Source of the DNA: Paragordius varius
Lineage: Eukaryota; Nematomorpha
DNA length: 64,000 nt
Reading direction: 5' to 3'
Assembly (NCBI GenBank): GCA_964247055.1
Contig: OZ176051.1
Coordinates: forward strand, 7,936,001 to 8,000,000
In this document: positions 12,916-24,533 of the stretch, in pieces
Layout of the letters: the number at the start of each line of letters is the position of its first letter
How positions within the stretch are numbered: position 1 is the first letter of the stretch
Translations under genes and position numbers: made by a program
Notes under the pieces: model-generated
The model's input: only the letters and a program-made list of their open reading frames with translations
Told to the model about the DNA's origin: nothing
Databases searched by the model: none

Positions 12916-13892
12916 GGCTTCTATGATTAATATTATTTCACGCTAAGATGAGCTATATAAAGCACACTTTAAAACTAATCAATTACCTTAAATTAATTTA
13001 TTGTTTCCTATTATTAATTTCAAGAAATTCAAAATATAATGGTGCCCATTTCGCCTATATAAATTAAATATGAATCTTTACAAAAATTATCGCATAAAAC
13101 TATTATACTTAATTTAAAAAACTTAGGTGATGAATTATATCAAGTAATATTTCACGTCTGGAAAATTAATGTATAAATATAGAAAAAATAAATGGGATTT
13201 TCGCGCATATTTATGATCCCCTTTGGAATCAAAAAATCTGACAGATATTTTAAAATTTTTTACATATTTTCTGACAAAATTATCATAATTATGTGTTTTT
13301 TGACCAAATTTACATTTATATGAAAAATATTTAATTTTAAGGTTCAAAAACCCTTAGATCAAGGAAGTTATTGTATAAAATTAAAAAAAGAATATATAAA
13401 TTTATATATATATTATATATATGTTTAGGATCTAAAATAAAAATAAATTAATTTTATGGTTGAAAATATCTACTCTGGGATAGTAAAGCCTTAACCTTTA
13501 TTAGTTAATAAAATTTATACAATACATTTATCGCAGGTAATACAAAATATAGCTCATCCTAATTATTTTATAGTAACTATTCTACCAACTGTAATTTTTA
13601 AAATACCTAATTAACTTTTCCAACATTTTACCTGATGATCTATAATTATAAAAACAGATATAAATTTTAAATTCATGAATTTTATTATGCATTAAACTTT
13701 TCGTTAGGGAGGAACAATTGTGAAAAATATGGCCTTTCCTGTTTAGGTGGTTGGAAACGAAGCGGTAATAATGGTTATCAGGAATCTTTTCGTCAAAGAA
13801 GAAAATTTATGCCAAATTTGGAACGTTTTTCCAACGCAAGAGATAATATGGATTATCCTGGATGGATGGCACCACCGTACTATGAACGTTAA
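12089..13892 (+). CDS. CCHamide/CCW-like neuropeptide precursor
   Basis: Two exons (12089-12158 and 13708-13892) join G|GG in frame to give an 84-aa secreted precursor. Residues 1-23 are a classic signal peptide: MISN, a hydrophobic core CLFWLLAFLSFVSVIQV, then AEG. Immediately after it comes RNNCEKYGLSCLGGW followed by a KR cleavage site. The pattern C-x2-YG-x2-C-x-G-x-aromatic/His is that of arthropod CCHamides and of the related CCWamide peptides reported from spiralians. The peptide follows the signal peptide directly and an intron separates the two, as in CCHamide genes. A second basic site (RQRR) lies in the C-terminal spacer, which ends PGWMAPPYYER. Oddly, no Gly precedes KR, so the peptide would end in free Trp rather than Trp-amide. 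Polyadenylation signals follow near 14030. Confidence 0.75.
12880..12916. repeat. (TA)n microsatellite in neuropeptide intron
   Basis: Short TA repeat tract inside the 1.5 kb intron of the neuropeptide gene. No function is seen. Confidence 0.85.
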
Positions 13893-15050
13893 TCAAATAA
13901 TTGATATTTTACTATTATACTAATTTATTTAAAATACAATTAATAAGCCATTTCATGATATCGATATTATTATATTTACATTTGTAATTCTGTTTTTCAT
14001 GCTGTACATATTACACTTAGTAATCAATAAATAAATGCGTCTTTTAAATATCTATAGTGATTAAAAAATTAGAGTGATTAATATTATAACTACTCAAATA
14101 TAGGATTAGCTTTTCATGTGAAATAACCGGTCAGAATGTTTATGAATATAGTAACTAGTGCTCATGACCATTATTTACTTTGGACTTGGTGAAGTAACTA
14201 AATAAAATACTACATCCTATTAAATTCTTTTTAATAATGGTAATTAAAAATTTAGTTTTAAATTTTTTAAAGAAAATTTCACCTGTTTTCATAGTCTAAA
14301 AAATCAAGGTCACCTTAAGGGAAAAAACTCAGAAAGTGTCTCCCCCCTTAACTCACTATATAGAATGCTTGTAAAATTTCAAAATGAGTAAAACATTGAG
14401 AAAGATTATTGTTTTATAAAAAAATTTATAGCTTACGCATATATGAGCTCGCGTAGGGCGTTAAAAAATGACAGATTTTTAATAATCAAAAGTACTAATA
14501 AAATTTTATGGTAATTAATGTAAGTTTTTAATTGGCTCCTTTACTATTTGTATTAAAAACACATATTCCAATTATATGGATAAATCATGACATACAAATA
14601 TTATTAAAATTAGACCTAATATTTTATTATTTTGCTACAAATACTAATTAGTGATCAGTGTTTAGCGTATTTTACACAAAATTAAAAATTTTCAAAATTG
14701 TAAACACCCTCTTAAGCTAATTTTAGGAAGCACATTTTTAGTTTTATTTAAAGACAAGCTGGTCCTGTCACGCCTCGCTGTGATGTAATATCACTGATAA
14801 TTATTCTTAATAATTTGCAATAAATAGAGGTAATGGAGATAAAAAAATAATAAAAACATATTAAATAAAAAAATGTCTTTAATTATTCTTTTACGGGTTT
14901 TTGCATAGGCTTAAATATTGTGTACTTGAAATTGACCATATTTAAACGTGCCTTATTAAAGTTAATATTCAACCATCATTGGATTTATTTTAACATTTTT
15001 GTTTCACGAAATCGTGGCTAAAAGTTTTATTCTGAAATTGTGTTCACACT
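13893..15050. other. Neuropeptide 3' flank, no gene seen
   Basis: AT-rich sequence. The 3' UTR of the neuropeptide gene probably ends soon after the overlapping AATAAA signals near 14030. A box near 14278 (TTTCACCTGTTTT) recurs near 19170, which suggests another dispersed repeat. No coding exon was recognised. Confidence 0.5.
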
Positions 15051-16800
15051 GGGATCAAGGGATATATAAAGTAATTTGGGGTTCCACATGTAGAAGAATG
15101 ATATTATACAAATTCCCTAGAAATGTTTAACTGAACTCGTATAGCTACTTAAGTTTTTTAAAATAAGCTCCAAAACTACTCCATTTTTGCATTGCGTGTC
15201 AGTTTTAAACCAACAGACCCCTTCCCATAGACCTCTATGGAGAGAGCGCTGAATTAATTTTTTGCCTTTATAGGCCAAACATTTGAAGTCATCTTTGATA
15301 CCATCGTCTCATGGGTTATTCGGAAAATTCCTCAACAATAAATAATCGTTGTATTTTTAGGGCATAAAGGCCACATATTAACGATTAATAAAAAACGCCT
15401 GACCCTTTTTATTCTAGTTAAGGGAAATATTTCAAGCTGTTAATAAGCTCAGATGGCTTCAATTTTCTGTAAATTAACTCCAAAACAACGCAATTTCTAT
15501 ATAGTGGCGCAGTTTTTGGCGGGTAGCTCCTAACCCAGGGGCAGATATAAAAAAAGCGTTGGGCAAAATTTTTACCTTTATATGGGAAATATCTGAAATT
15601 ATCATGGATTCCATATGTTCCTATTAGACTCATAGGTTTTCTGAAATTTGGCTCCAAAGGCATGCTGTATCGATATGATGACCCAGTTTTAGCCGGGTAT
15701 CCCCCTAACCAGGGGCTAAACAAAAAAACGCTCGATTAAAATTTTTGCCTTAATTCGGCCTACCCAGCCGAAAAAAAAGACGTTCGATAAAAAATTTTTG
15801 CCTATATAGGGGAATACCTGGAATCATCCTTACGTTCCATATGTTCTTAATGGTTTTTGGAAAGGCTCCAAAACTAAATAATGGCAATGATAGTGCATTT
15901 TTTAGGGCGTAAAGGGCCTAATTAACGGCTAATTTAAAGAAACCGCTCGACTTAAATTTTTGTCTTTTTACGGGTAATATTTCAGCCTTATTAAACTTAT
16001 GTGGCCTGATAGTTTTCTGAAAATTAAATCCTAAACAACGCAATTTCAATATGGTGGCAGAGTTTTAGGGGGGTAGCTCCCTACCCAGAGGCTGATACAA
16101 AAGAGCGCTTGATTAAAATTTTTGCCTTTTTCCGGAGAAAACCTGGAATCTGCTTGATTCAATATGCTCTCATTAGTTTTTAGAAAAATTGCCTCAAAAC
16201 TAAATAATAGTTCATAATCGCATTTTTAGGGCGTAAAGGGCCTATTTAACCGCTAATTTAAAAAATCCGCTCGACTTAAATTTTTGACTTTTTACGGGTA
16301 ATATTTTAAGCAGGGATTGAACTCATATGGCCTGATAGGTTGTCTGAAATTTAGCCCCAAAGGCACACTATTTCGATATTACGGAACAGTTTTAGCGGGT
16401 AGAACCTTACCCGACAGCCAATATAAGAAAACGCACTACTAAAGTTTTTGCGTTTTAATAGGGAATACCTGGAATCCTTATTGAAATTTTACGGTCTCAT
16501 ACCATGGGCGAAAAATAGATTCAAAAAATTATTTTTGTGGCCCTAGTTTTTTTGAAAAAAATGACATTTTCCGGGGTAGCAGATAAAAAGAGGGCCTAAA
16601 TTACTAAAGCGAGCCGACTATGTTCGGCGCAATCGAAAATAAGTAAAAAAAATCATATTTGAAATCGAATGCTTCAACACGTTTTCGGGAAAATTGTCTC
16701 AAAGAAACGATTTTTGTGGACTTTTGTTTTCAAACTGTTTTTTACACGAGGTGGGCTTGAACTGGGGGCCTAATTCAAAAAAAGCGCTAAGCAATTGTCG
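15050..16800. repeat. Degenerate ~165 bp tandem array
   Basis: Diverged head-to-tail repeats. The marker AAAATTTTTGCC with a preceding AACGC(T)CGA-like box recurs near 15390, 15551, 15723, 15775 (short unit), 15945, 16103, 16265 and 16427, a spacing of roughly 158-172 bp. A second marker, GGGTAGCTCC..ACCC..GGGC, recurs near 15518, 15690, 16069 and 16397. A third, TTTTAGGGCGTAAAGGGCC, recurs at 15357 (variant), 15898 and 16223, suggesting a two-unit higher-order arrangement. Composition is less AT-rich than the surroundings. It resembles an old satellite or minisatellite array. The minus-strand frame inside it is not a gene. Confidence 0.7.
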
Positions 16801-17898
16801 GGGCATTCATTGATGATTATATTTTTTCGACATTTAGTTTGAATGGGTCTACCGGTTTTCCAACAGATCACAAAGCCACCACCTTCCATTTTTATAAATA
16901 TATAGATTTCATATATAAATATTATATATTAATTTAAAAGTTTTGGCCATTTTGATTTTATTTATATATATTAAAACGCAACAACATTTATTTTTCGATA
17001 ACAGCTAATATATATTTTGGGGTTATTTTTTGCAAAATGCGTCAAGCAGCGGAATCAATATTTTCGCTATAAATTTAGCCCAATTATAATCATGACAATA
17101 ATATAAGATCGGATTATATAAAAAAGCACCCAATAAAGTTAATTTTCGAGGGCTATCCCATATTAAATCCTTAAAAAAAACATGAACCCAAAAATCATTC
17201 TTGGAAGTAGGGTTCAGAATCAGTCAATGGGCAAAAGCTTAAGGGTTACCAAATATTGTTATATAATTTTTAAAAAAACCAAAATATCGCGTTCTTATCT
17301 TATTAGAATCCTGCAATTTATCCAAAAAATAGAATAATGAAATCCGTTTGCGCATTGGGGCGCTCTATGTACATTTTGACCAATATCTCTTTAGCTTAAA
17401 TTAACTCAAACCGCTTTAGTGCAGTAGGAAATCTTTTTTGTACAAACTATTTGCTATTCTCACGGATTATTCCTAAATAAATAATCGCGAGTGACAAGGT
17501 ACTGTTAGTATATTATAACATTAAAAGTTCGATTTTACATACATTTATATTAATTAATATAAAGCGAAAAAACTTTTTGTGGCTTCCGCGCACATATTTC
17601 ATTAAAGTTATCAAAAATTTTATAATGGCTAAAGTATCATATTTTTAGGGTATATATATTTATCCGGACTATCTTATGAAATGTTTTGTCATCGCTGACA
17701 TATTGTCAAAAGATATTTTATATGCTATTAAAAATCAATCAAATAAATGACATTTGTATGTTGTGCGTTTTATATGACTTTACACATTATATGATGATAA
17801 TATTTAAAACCAACCAGATAAAGTACAAAAAAATGTATAGTTTTTTCGGGAATTTAATCATATCAAAGGACAAAGAGAAAGAGAGAGACAAAACGGCA

Positions 17899-18587
17899 TT
17901 ATAATTCTTCGTTAGGTCTGAAAGTGCGTTTGTGAAAACCAAAGTCACCAAATTTTTGCATGTCATATATTGGTTCAGGATCTGTTATATCTTCCACCTA
18001 AAAACCATTACACAGACATATATATATGTAAAAATGGAACGCGATAAAATATAAATTAATTAAAAATTATGTGTGTAAATTATGAAAATATTTTTTTAAT
18101 TAAAATTAATCTGAGTAACAATAAAATAAAATATAACCAAATGACTTTCATTAATACAATTACACTTTATATAGATATATATATATGTGTGTGTGTTAAA
18201 TTACTTCATAGCGATTTTTTTGTCCCATGACCACATCAAAACCCAACAGACCGTCATCCCAAAACTATTAATTAAAAAATAAAATTAATTATTTTTTCTG
18301 AAATTATTAAATATCCATTACCTACATTTTAACAATTACATAAGTTTGCATATATATTTATTGATAAAAAAATTGCTTAAATTTTTTTAGTTGACATTAA
18401 GCAATAAATATTCTATGTTAAATCTTTTTTTAAATCTAAATTTAATTTTATTATATTTTAAAAAAATATATTTTTTAAATTATACCCAATGTCCATGAGA
18501 CAACATATATACCATTAAAAGAATGCCAAAATAGACGTGTAGAGTGGCAGACACGATCATTCTTATGTTTTGGGCGACAGTAACACC
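17899..18587 (-). CDS. 3' exons of an unidentified membrane protein
   Basis: Three minus-strand exons (18486-18587, 18205-18264, 17899-17997) all start and end in phase 0, have GT-AG borders and total 86 codons plus stop. The first encodes a transmembrane helix (SATLHVYFGILLMVYMLS) preceded by VAQNIRMIV. The second encodes FWDDGLLGFDVVMGQKNRYE. The third encodes a hydrophilic tail containing DITDPEPIYDMQKFGD and ending FRPNEEL-stop. Introns are about 207 and 221 nt. The consistent phases and protein-like composition make this a real gene. Upstream exons were not located, and I do not recognise the family. The short polar tail after the last helix suggests a C-terminus on one face of a membrane. 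Confidence 0.65.
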
Positions 18588-20254
18588 CTAGTTAATAGCA
18601 ATAAAATTTTCAACAATGAAAATACAAATATATATAAAGAGTTAAATCAATTCATTATGGTAAATATTTTAGAGTAAAACCAATTAGAATTCAACGTTAA
18701 TTTTGGCGAAATATAAGATTTACAGTTGAGGGGTTATTATTAGTTTAAGTTGATATTATTGAATGATCAATAATCATTATTACTTGTTTAAAAGTAAAGT
18801 AGCCCCTCTATTACTTAACTTTTTAAAACAGCGCCTCTAAACTATCCTTACATTAAATTCTTAAAGTTGACACAAAAGTGGTATGTTTTCAAATTTAAAA
18901 AATAGGGGATCATTATAAGGGGGTAATGGATAAACTTTTAATTTTAACTGGATTAATGGATACGCCAAATAAGCGTATTATATCATTTCAAAAACCATAT
19001 TTGCAATCTTTAAATTTTTACCGATTCGAAACTTTAAATTCTCACGGTCAGCTTTATAATTTTTGACATAATTACTTTAACTATGTTAACAAATAATTAA
19101 TTAATTTATAGTAACGATATATGTAGAAAATTCGTTTGACCCATGCCCAAAAATAGGAATGGGAGTCGAAAATTTCACCTGTTTTTATTTTGTGGTTGAA
19201 ATTAATATGTATTGTCTAAACTCTACCTGCCAAAATCACAATTAAGTCAAATGCTTTTTTTACAAGGTCCAAATTTTAAACAGTCAAATATCTAATGACT
19301 CTACTAATCAATAAAAAGTACCGATTTTACAACCTTTATGCCACATTTATCGTTTATATTGTCAATCCTCCGTTATGGTTTTTTTAGTAAATATTTTTAG
19401 TCCATATCTTCCCCAACCCTAGGTCAAGAATTACTGCATTTAGCAAATATGTACCAAATGGTAAAAAATATTTTATTTTAGCGAATTGGAATTATTATTT
19501 ATTCTTAATCTAAATCGCGAAATAACAAAAAGTGACGGTTTAAAACCGCGGTTTATTTTCTTTAAAACTTTATTTAACTTTTATAAACTTATCCTTATAA
19601 AAATTAATGGCTAATGTATAATATCGTTGGTTGTCAAATGTTATCAACAAATAAAATGATCTAATCAACTTTTCTAACCATGTCAAATTTATATCATAAA
19701 AAATTAAAAAATATTCCCAAATTTCTTTTAGTATATCTACGGTTTTAATTGCATTAAAAGTAATTGTTATCAAAAATATAGTAAGGTGAAGATGGTATAG
19801 GAACCAGAACTACCTCAGATTTTAAGAGGAAACGGTCATAGAATAAAGCCAGTTAGATCTGGCATACTATTTCAAGAATTACGTTGGATGCAAAAACCAA
19901 ATTATTTTCGGACATGCTTAAAGTCTACTAATTAATTCTTTTTACTATTATGATATTATTTTTTTTAATTTTTTTTGAACCTAGTTGTAAAACTTTGGTA
20001 GTTACTTATAAAGTTTAATGACACAATGTTGTTTCGTTTTAACTCCATATATTTTTTATGATTATAAATGTTATGTTTAAATATTTGCAATTAATTATTC
20101 CGGTTAAGCCAAATTTTTCATTCTCTAAAAATTATGCATCTTCCTTGCTTTTGGAGAGAAAAAACGGTTAATATTACAAATGGTGCAACGATTATTATTT
20201 TGTGCCTATTTTTCTGCTAGCAAATACTTAACGTTGAGAAAAATGAGCCATATT
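18588..20254. other. Spacer with possible repeats
   Basis: AT-rich. It probably contains upstream intron sequence of the minus-strand membrane protein gene. A GC-richer motif near 19140-19200 reads as a short minus-strand open stretch but has no convincing exon borders. One short plus-strand frame at 19801-19935 is listed separately. Confidence 0.4.
19801..19935 (+). CDS. Short unexplained open frame or exon
   Basis: Directly after a TATAG acceptor-like site, 44 codons run open to TAA with an unusual, protein-like composition (GNGHRIKPVRSG, LFQELRWMQKPNYF). The region is less AT-rich than its flanks. The frame has no start codon and no linked upstream exon was found. It could be a terminal exon, a decayed gene or chance. 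Confidence 0.25.
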   Translation, partial: EPELPQILRGNGHRIKPVRSGILFQELRWMQKPNYFRTCLKSTN

Positions 20255-20820
20255 TTATCTTAAATACCTAATTAGAACAAAATTATAACCACATTTACAA
20301 CTATAACATATAATTAGTTTTACCACAATAGGAGCGATGGATGCTGCTAATAGATTCAAAGGAAATTTGTATATTCTACGAAAAATGTTGGTATAAAATT
20401 TGTGTAATTCTGGAACCATAACTGGTTCGAAATCTTTTAATTCTTGATCCTTTTGCCATTGAAGTCGCCATTTACGTTCAGCCTCGGTCATACCTACGTT
20501 ATTACGTTATATAAACCTAAAACACGCTCCCTTTCATACATATGACGTCCTTGTAAAGTCATTGAAAGATCAGTTCTGTAACTAGGAAGTCGTTTATATA
20601 ATGGATCAAGTGGATCCTTAACTTCCATCTCATTGTTTTCATTTATTTTGACATTTGGATGATTCTTCCATTTTTCAATATCAAAACAGTCAGATGAATT
20701 AATCTTTGGAATTTTAGGATCTTTTTCTTTATTTAACAAAGAAAATAAATCCGGTTTTGCCTGCGGTTTGTTAGTGTAATGCCTTAAATTTGTTTTTAAG
20801 AGAGCAAGCCTGAACCACAT
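20255..20820 (-). CDS. NDUFB6: Complex I subunit NDUFB6-like (B17)
   Basis: Exon 1 is 20517-20820. A 23 nt intron (20494-20516) is removed, and exon 2 begins at 20493. Splicing joins GRHMYERERVLG to MTEAERKWRLQWQKDQEL, the conserved core of insect ND-B17 and human NDUFB6; unspliced, the frame stops at once. The protein is an accessory subunit of mitochondrial NADH dehydrogenase in the inner membrane. About 85 residues precede the core, starting MWFRLALLKTNLRHYT, which looks like a mitochondrial presequence. Most family members lack such an extension. After the core comes HKFYTNIFRRIYKFPLNLLA and a hydrophobic segment. The 3' end is uncertain: the frame stops at 20255, but another tiny intron could redirect it, and the usual C-terminal tail is not evident. 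Confidence 0.75.
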
Positions 20821-20869
20821 GGAAAGTCATATGCTATCTTGTTTATATGCTAAACATGTCCCTAAATAA

Positions 20870-21445
20870 TTAACACTTCGATTCAAATTGGGGTATCTAA
20901 ATACCCCAGACAAATTTGAGTTAGGATTTTTAAAAACTGCTGAAGGAAACGGTGCCCATTTAAATTTATGCTTCTATCCTAATTAAAATTATATAAATAT
21001 GGCAAAATTCGAAACAAATTTTTTTTTGAAAAATTCCATGTCAAACTACTTCGACGCCATTTTTATTTTACAAAATATTTGAAAAATATCGTCCAATTAA
21101 TTTTAAGGGTAAAATTAAAGTTAATTTTTTATTAAAATTATATCTAACATTGATAGAAATAAAAAAAGCGGTTTATTATGTATTTTTCAATTTTACCATT
21201 GCATACATATTAAGTTGACTAATTTTTTACCTTTCGGTTTTAGCTTAAAATTAGTAATATCAAGTATTTTTGAATAATTTTTTCATATATTTTTGTTTAT
21301 CAATGTTATTTAAATGCAACATTTTGCCATGGTTTAAATTCCTTCCATATTTTTTAAATAATTTAATTTTAAACAGGCCTGGGGTATTTAACTACCCCAA
21401 TTTGAATCGAAGGACTAAAATGAATGTGTTGTATCCAAGTGTTAA
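20870..21445. mobile_element. TTAA-flanked MITE (R2), copy 1
   Basis: A non-coding element of about 570 bp flanked by TTAA on both sides (20870-20873 and 21442-21445). Ends are inverted: TTAACACTTCGATTC on the left and CCAAGTGTTAA on the right. A second inverted motif (TTCGATTCAAATTGGGGTA with a TACCCC mate) lies just inside each end. TTAA target sites are the hallmark of piggyBac-type transposons, so this is probably a non-autonomous member. Copies lie at 23954, 42044 and 62680. Confidence 0.75.
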
Positions 21446-23000
21446 TTATAATAATTAGCTTCTTGGCCGATTAATTTCCCAAATTTTAACAGAATACTTC
21501 GTGTTCTTTGGATTAATTTTCTTTTGATTTTAAAGCATTTGTTCGAGAACGAAGTAATATATATATATATATATATATACGTAAATAGCATATATACAAC
21601 TTTAATAAAATTCTATTTAATCACTTCATGATGTTGCACCTTTATATATTGAAAGTAATGGACTTAATAATAAATATCATTTTCCAGTCTTTTAGCGACT
21701 GGAACTTTTTAAAAAATAACTTAGCTTTTTCGCTGCCGTTATTTATAAATTTATATAGCTAATAAAAAACAGGCAAATAAATGTATATTAGAATATAAAT
21801 CAACTCTGTAAACAGTTTAATTACAATTTACCAGCAAACTTTTGATATTTATTAATTATCAGGGGTTCTTTTTTTATGTTTTGGACCTATCCGGAAATCG
21901 GACTAATTAAACTGTAAAAGATTAATTTTTTTCTAGTAGAGAATAAAAGAGTTCGATGAATATATTTTCACCAAAATTTTTAAAACATAGTTTATACCCT
22001 ACTTTGAGCTCTGTGGTAAAAAACTGCCCTAAATCACGGTACAAAAGATAAAAATGTAAAGAAAAAGAATCATATATAAAAAAAAATAATTAATAAATAT
22101 AAATACCACGGCGTTTGAAATCGGGAGATTTAAATAAATAAAACAGTTCACTTGGCAAAAATGTTATAAAATAAGAATGGGATCGTATATGATATGTATC
22201 TTTCTTTCAAAACTAAATTTACTTTAATATTTTGAAGCTAAATAATAATTATTATGATTTAGACATAAATTTAAATAGAAACCGTCCAGCAGTTTTTAAT
22301 AATATAAAATTAAATATATTTCGGTGTTAGTTGCTCCAATTATCAAACTGTTGTTGATTTTAAATTTTTGGCGTTTGGTAAAGCGAGTGACGTATTTGAA
22401 TGCATCATGGAAAAGGTGATAACTAGGGCTTCGAACCGGTTCGAAAAAGTGTAACCGGAACCAGGCTGGTTCCTGGGCGGTTAGACCGTAACTGGGCTGG
22501 GTCCTGAAGTTCATGAACCGGAACCGAAATCGGACTTAAAATATTATGAAAAAAAATTATATAACTCGACGAACAACATTTCTATTCACTGGGGTTGTGA
22601 TTTAAAAATGAGTATGTAGATGATTTTTATATCATTTTTCGGTAAAAAGAACTTATATATGACTAACATTTTTTTAACAAATCTCTTAATTAATCTGAGA
22701 GGATAGAAATAGAATGATTAAATTAAATATAGAAGTATTTTATAATATCTTTAAGTGTTTTACCATACTATTTTGCGATTTACCTAAAATCTCGACCAAA
22801 ATTTGTTATAAATTAAATTAGAAAAAATATTTATAATTTGGTAAAAAACTTTTGATTCCAAAATTTAGCATATACTTTTATATTTGATTCACAATATCGG
22901 GATTTATGCCTTAATTCAATATAACCGGTTCATTTTAGATGCCAAAAGATTCAAACTTTAGGAGCCGACATCTAAGATAATAATATAGAAAATCATTTTT
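21446..23000. other. Intergenic AT-rich DNA with minor repeats
   Basis: No gene is seen. It contains a TA tract near 21560-21580 and a GC-richer islet at 22425-22530. Confidence 0.5.
22425..22530. repeat. GC-richer islet with GAACCGG repeats
   Basis: About 100 bases dense in GAACCGG/CCGGTTC words, including the palindrome TTCGAACCGGTTCGAA at its left end and AACCGGAACCG at its right. Such inverted GAACCGG ends are typical of small non-autonomous DNA transposons. No target duplication was confirmed. Confidence 0.35.
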
Positions 23001-23270
23001 TCTTTTTATAAATACTCATAAATTTTAGTAATTCTTTTTGGAATCAACCCATAAGCTTTAACTAATAATATTTTATTCAACAAAATGTGCGCAAATTGCC
23101 ATTTTCTGTTATAGTTACCTCAAAAGTGTAAATAACTTTCTACTCTAAGGGCCAGAAGCATCATATAAAACATATTACAACTTTCTATCAGAATATTATT
23201 TTATCAGGTTATTTTTTGTGCAGTGTGTACATTATTTTTATCGCAAGTTTTGCGCAAAGTACAAATTTTC
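23000..23270. repeat. R1 half-copy (outer arm)
   Basis: Matches the right outer arm of R1 copy 1: TTGCCATTTTCTGTTATAG, AAGTGTAAATAAC and AAGGGCCAGAAGCATCAT align in order with 4019-4110. The left arm is missing or too diverged to see. Confidence 0.5.
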
Positions 23271-23753
23271 GTTCATTGAAGATAAGAACTTTTTTTATCA
23301 TTATATAACTGTTTTTTAGTGTTTTTAAAAAACTATAGTTATGTTTGGAACAATTTATCAAAGCCCACATTTTCTTTGTAGATCACATTTGATTATTATT
23401 AATTCTATTCTTTAAATGAAGATTTTTGATTCTACCAAAAAAATTATGGATAAGATCAAATCAAAAAATATGTAATTCACTGAATATTCCTTTGTATACA
23501 CTGAGCATATATTCAGAAAGTAATAAGATTTTAATGGTGTTGTTAATTTCGGGTTTAACGATTTATTTGGAGAAAAAAAAGCCAAATTTATGCTAAAATA
23601 AATGATGGTAATATGCACATACTGCAAAATTATTGTGAAAACACTGTTTACTATTTTATCATTTTGTTTAATCCGATCCATTATTGTGCCTTGTTAATAT
23701 AGGCTACCTCATAACAATGGCATGGTTGAAAAAAAATTTAAAAAATATCCTGA

Positions 23754-23756
<3 letters not shown>

Positions 23757-23784
<28 letters not shown>
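23757..23784. repeat. (TA)n microsatellite
   Basis: About 13 TA dinucleotides at the left edge of R1 copy 2. It produces two spurious overlapping short reading frames. Confidence 0.9.
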
Positions 23785-23953
23785 TCTAATAGGAAAATGT
23801 ATCAAGATAATCATGGTGCTTTTGGTTTTGGCTTTACGGGTGATAAAAAAGTTAACAATTTTGTGGTAAGTGCTCTATATCAGAAAATGGCATTTCTGCA
23901 TATTTTACAATTTTTTTGGTGAAAGCTAAATGCTATATTTTGAAATATTTCAT

Positions 23954-24533
23954 TTAACACTTGGATACAACACACTCATTTTAGTCCTTCGATTCAAATT
24001 GGGGTAGTTGGATACCCCAGGCCTGTTTAAAATCAAATACTTTAAAAAGTATGGAAGCAATCGAAACCATGGAAAAATTTTGCACTTACATAACATTAAT
24101 AAACCGAAATATATAAAAAATTTTATTCAAAAATACTTGATATTAGTTATTTTGAGCTAAAACTGAAAGGTGAAAATTTAGTCAACGTGACATGTGTCAA
24201 ATTGCAAAATTAAATAATAATACAAAATAAACCGCCTTTTTTATTTCTATCAATGTTAGTAATTTATATAAAAAATAAGCTTTATTTTTACCCTTAAAAT
24301 CAAATGAAGACGATATTTTGCAAAATTTTTGTAAAATAAAAATGGCGTCGAAGTAGTTTGACATGGAACTTTTTCAAAACAAAATTTTATATATTTTGGC
24401 ATATTTATATAATATTTATCAAGATAGAAGCATAAATTTAAATTGGGACCGTTTCCTTCAATATTTTATTAAAAATTTTCATTTAAATTTAGTCTGGGGT
24501 ATTTATATACCCCAATTTGAATCGAAGTGTTAA
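23954..24533. mobile_element. TTAA-flanked MITE (R2), copy 2, nested
   Basis: Inverted-orientation copy of the element at 20870. It begins TTAACACTTGGATACAACACA and ends ATCGAAGTGTTAA. TTAA flanks at 23954-23957 and 24530-24533 show the target duplication. It sits inside an R1 palindrome arm, so it is younger than that repeat. Confidence 0.8.

Noticed and set aside
15418-15723. 101-codon minus-strand frame in the tandem array
   Set aside because: It lies wholly inside the degenerate tandem repeat, and its translation repeats with the array. There is no splice context or homology.
19570-19800. A 19-20 nt intron chain leading into the frame at 19801
   Set aside because: Several GT-AG combinations can be drawn, but each gives either an immediate stop or a different frame, and no family alignment supports any of them.
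20255-20330. A further 25-35 nt intron near the end of the NDUFB6-like gene
   Set aside because: Possible GT-AG pairs exist, but none produces a recognisable family C-terminus, so the simple stop at 20255 is kept with low certainty.
23684-23922. Two overlapping plus-strand frames
   Set aside because: They run through a TA microsatellite and an R1 repeat arm.
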